DNA of 64,000 nucleotides, from positions 1,403,501 to 1,467,500 of the forward strand of contig JAJFZO010000256.1 in assembly GCA_021397835.1 (NCBI GenBank), in the 5' to 3' direction. Position 1 is the stretch's first letter, and every line of letters starts with the position of its first letter. Of this stretch, positions 61,450-64,000 are shown one piece after another. The notes beneath the pieces are model-generated. The model saw only the letters and a program-made list of their open reading frames with translations, did no database searches and was not told the DNA's origin. Made by a program: the position numbers and the translations under genes. Source of the stretch: Moringa oleifera (Eukaryota; Streptophyta; Magnoliopsida; Brassicales; Moringaceae).

Positions 61450-64000
61450 AAAGAAAAGAAAAAGATGATTATTTACAAAGAAAAATAAAATTATAGTATA
61501 TATATATAAGTATTAAATTTAAATAAAGAAGAATTTTAAACCTTTCTATTTAGAAATCTAATTTTTAAAATTAAATATTTTGATTTTGTAATATTTATAA
61601 ATTGGTATAAGTAGATCAAAATTATATAAAATATTGAGATTTACTTGCTTTCTCTCAATAAATCATTACTTTAAAAATATTGATATTTCAAATTTGGATA
61701 AAACTGAAACACATCAAGAAATTAAAAATTAAAAATATTTAAATTAAAATTTTAATTTAAAATATTTTTAATAAATATAAAGAAATATGACTTATTACCA
61801 AAAAATTTTAAACTGTTAAATACTTTTAAAAAAAATATTCTATGAAAAATTTATAAAAGATAGATTATAAATTTAAATTATTTAAAATTTAAAAAATAAA
61901 CTCAAAATAAAAAAACAAATTATTTTTAAAAAAATAAATAATAAATATGCCTTTAAATTTCACAACTAGCTTTAGTGAAAGTGTAGATCGTGTTTATTAG
62001 AAAATTTTTAAAATATTAAAATTTATTTTTAAAAATATAAATAATTATATGTATGTAACAATTTTTTTATCTTATCTTAATCATCTATATCATATATCAT
62101 ATATGTGGAAGGTTCTAAACCATTGACAACATGGAACCCTAATAAGAAAATATTTAATAAAATAAAATAACCAAAACGCCCATGTTAGTTAAAATGAGAA
62201 CAAGGGTAATCATGTCATTGTTTAAATTTTTGGTGCAAATTTAATCAGATTAACTTATTTATTAAAAGTCATTAACCATGGTAAATGAGTACATCCTTAA
62301 AAAAATATTTTTTTATATTAAGCTTTCAATAAATTTATAATATATGATAATTTAATAAAATTTTTAACTGATAAATTATTTTTTATTTTATTATTTTATT
62401 TATAAATAAAAATCATTGGAAATCTTAAACAATACTTTTTCTCTTAATTTTGATATTAAACTAGCATCCAAACAAACTATAAATTAATTAAAAAATATTT
62501 AAATTAAACTTTAAATTAAATTATTGTAATAAAATTAAGCATATTTTTATTATTAAAATAATAAAAAATTACACAAATAATTTACATTTTATTTCAAATC
62601 AATCTCTCTGTTTTAAATAATTTTTGAGTTGTAAATTATTTATTATAAATTTTTAAATATTTAATAATATTTTTAAAAATCTATAATTTCTGAGATGGTG
62701 GCTTGAATTTTTTCTAAATTCATGAAAAATATCAAATCAAAATTCATATTATAAGTTTTTAATTTAAATACTCTTATTTTTTAATTTTTCTATAAAATTT
62801 AATTTAACTATTTTTCATCAAAAATTACTTTATAAATTGTTAAATGATATTTATCATTTTATTTTTGTTATTATTATGAATTATTAAAATATTGTTATTA
62901 TTATTTATTAAAAAATTAAACATAAAACTCACATCAAATGGCATCTTGATAAAAATAAAAGAAAAAATCAACGACCACTGAGCAAAATACCAACCATATT
63001 CCAACGTGAGCAACGACAAAGGCAAAGGGCGGGGCTGGTCAAATAGTCAAATCACTCACCAAGTTAGAGTGGCGGGTAAAAGTGGCCTACCATTATTCTT
63101 GTGGTCGTTAGCACCTTGTATTGTTCTACTCACTGTGTATTTCATGGGTAAGAAATGCCTAGTTTTAGATTTTTAGTTGTAGTAATGCATTAGTTTTATG
63201 AATTTAAGCATAAATATTACATGTGATAGATTAACATTAAAATAAATATAAAATTATTTTAATACTATTTATATTTTTATCAATTTTATGTATAATTTAA
63301 CTTAAAAATCTTCTTTAATGAATTTTATAAAATTTGTCACGTATGTAAATAAATTTTAAAATTTTTATGGTTAATTTAGTGAAAATTTTTAAATTAAATT
63401 TTATTATATAAATTATAATTATAATTATTTATGTTAAATAAATCAAAAATGGTGATCAATTTGAACCAAATAAATATTTTACGTGTAAAATTTGTTCACA
63501 ACGACTACATGGATTTAATTGTATGAATAGTTTGTTTTGATATTTATCCATTAATATTTGATACATGTTTGAAATGGTATTTTTTATTTTAAAAATCAAA
63601 TTAGATGAATAGTTTTACATTAATTATTTATTCAATTTTATAAATATAATTACATTTAAATGTTAATAATCATGTAATTTTTGAAAGAATAATATAATAT
63701 AAATTGTGCTTTATAAAATTATAAAAACAATAAATTTAAGCATCATTGTACATGATATAATGTGATGTAAAATATAACAAATAGTCCATATATCATCATA
63801 TGTATGATTTAATATGATGTAAAATATAACAAACCGTATATTCACAAATATATATATATATAATAAATCATTTATATATCATCACAACAAAATCCCACTA
63901 ATCATTATTTGTTTTTAAATTAAAAATAATATATTTAATTGATAATAACAAATATAAAAATGATACATTAATTTTTAAAAATTTTATTATAATTTCATCA
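61450..64000. other. AT-rich intergenic DNA to window end
   Basis: No gene recognised. A short mixed patch at 62,940-63,130 includes GGCAAAGGGCGGGGC but has no supportable frame. Near 63,745-63,835 a roughly 70-bp direct repeat (GATATAATGTGATGTAAAATATAACAA-like words twice) and an AT microsatellite are present. Confidence 0.5.

Overview
The window looks like nuclear DNA of a flowering plant, most likely a core eudicot. Genes are split by short introns with ordinary plant splice sites, promoters and untranslated regions are CT/GA-rich, gene-free stretches are very AT-rich, and Ty1-copia and Ty3-gypsy wreckage is present. I cannot name the species from the sequence alone. I re-spliced the exons by hand; exon lengths, phases and encoded motifs agree for all the intact genes listed here.

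Layout. (1) 1-8.7 kb is a gene-dense end, all on the minus strand: the 5' two thirds of a tRNA-dihydrouridine(47) synthase (DUS3 type, cut by the window edge), a nuclear tRNA-Leu(CAA), and a complete group I bZIP transcription factor gene with a 5'UTR intron. (2) 8.7-18.2 kb is an AT-rich gene desert holding microsatellites, a 43-bp tandem duplication, a diverged direct repeat, and one GC-richer island (16.87-17.33 kb) packed with ABRE/G-box motifs but with no gene attached. (3) 18.2-23.0 kb holds a BASIC PENTACYSTEINE (BBR/BPC class II) GAGA-binding factor and a probable small organelle-targeted protein gene, both minus. The latter shares a short head-to-head promoter with the next gene. (4) 22.6-42.1 kb is a tandem segmental duplication. 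Each unit carries a plus-strand polyprenol reductase gene facing a minus-strand aldo-keto reductase gene of the sorbitol/mannose-6-phosphate reductase type. In unit A the polyprenol reductase is intact and the aldo-keto reductase is a frameshifted pseudogene. In unit B it is the reverse: the polyprenol reductase is broken and carries a 4.9-kb copia element, while the aldo-keto reductase is intact. The pair has thus been resolved to one working copy of each gene, one from each unit. (5) 43.3-45.7 kb holds a V-ATPase proteolipid subunit c gene with a clear TATA box. (6) 47.8-54.4 kb is a nest of dead retrotransposons: a minus-strand gypsy pol end split by about 5.3 kb that contains a plus-strand copia remnant and a large inverted repeat of two LTR-like arms. 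(7) 54.4-64 kb is AT-rich intergenic DNA with local repeats, a T21G26 homopolymer pair, and a second orphan GC-richer island at 61 kb.

The genes are mostly housekeeping or regulatory: tRNA modification, dolichol synthesis for glycosylation, vacuolar acidification, sugar-alcohol metabolism, and two transcription factors. They do not form a pathway together. The most informative structure is the reciprocal decay of the tandem duplication. Next are the nested retroelements with their roughly 650-bp inverted repeat, and the promoter-like islands that have no visible gene.
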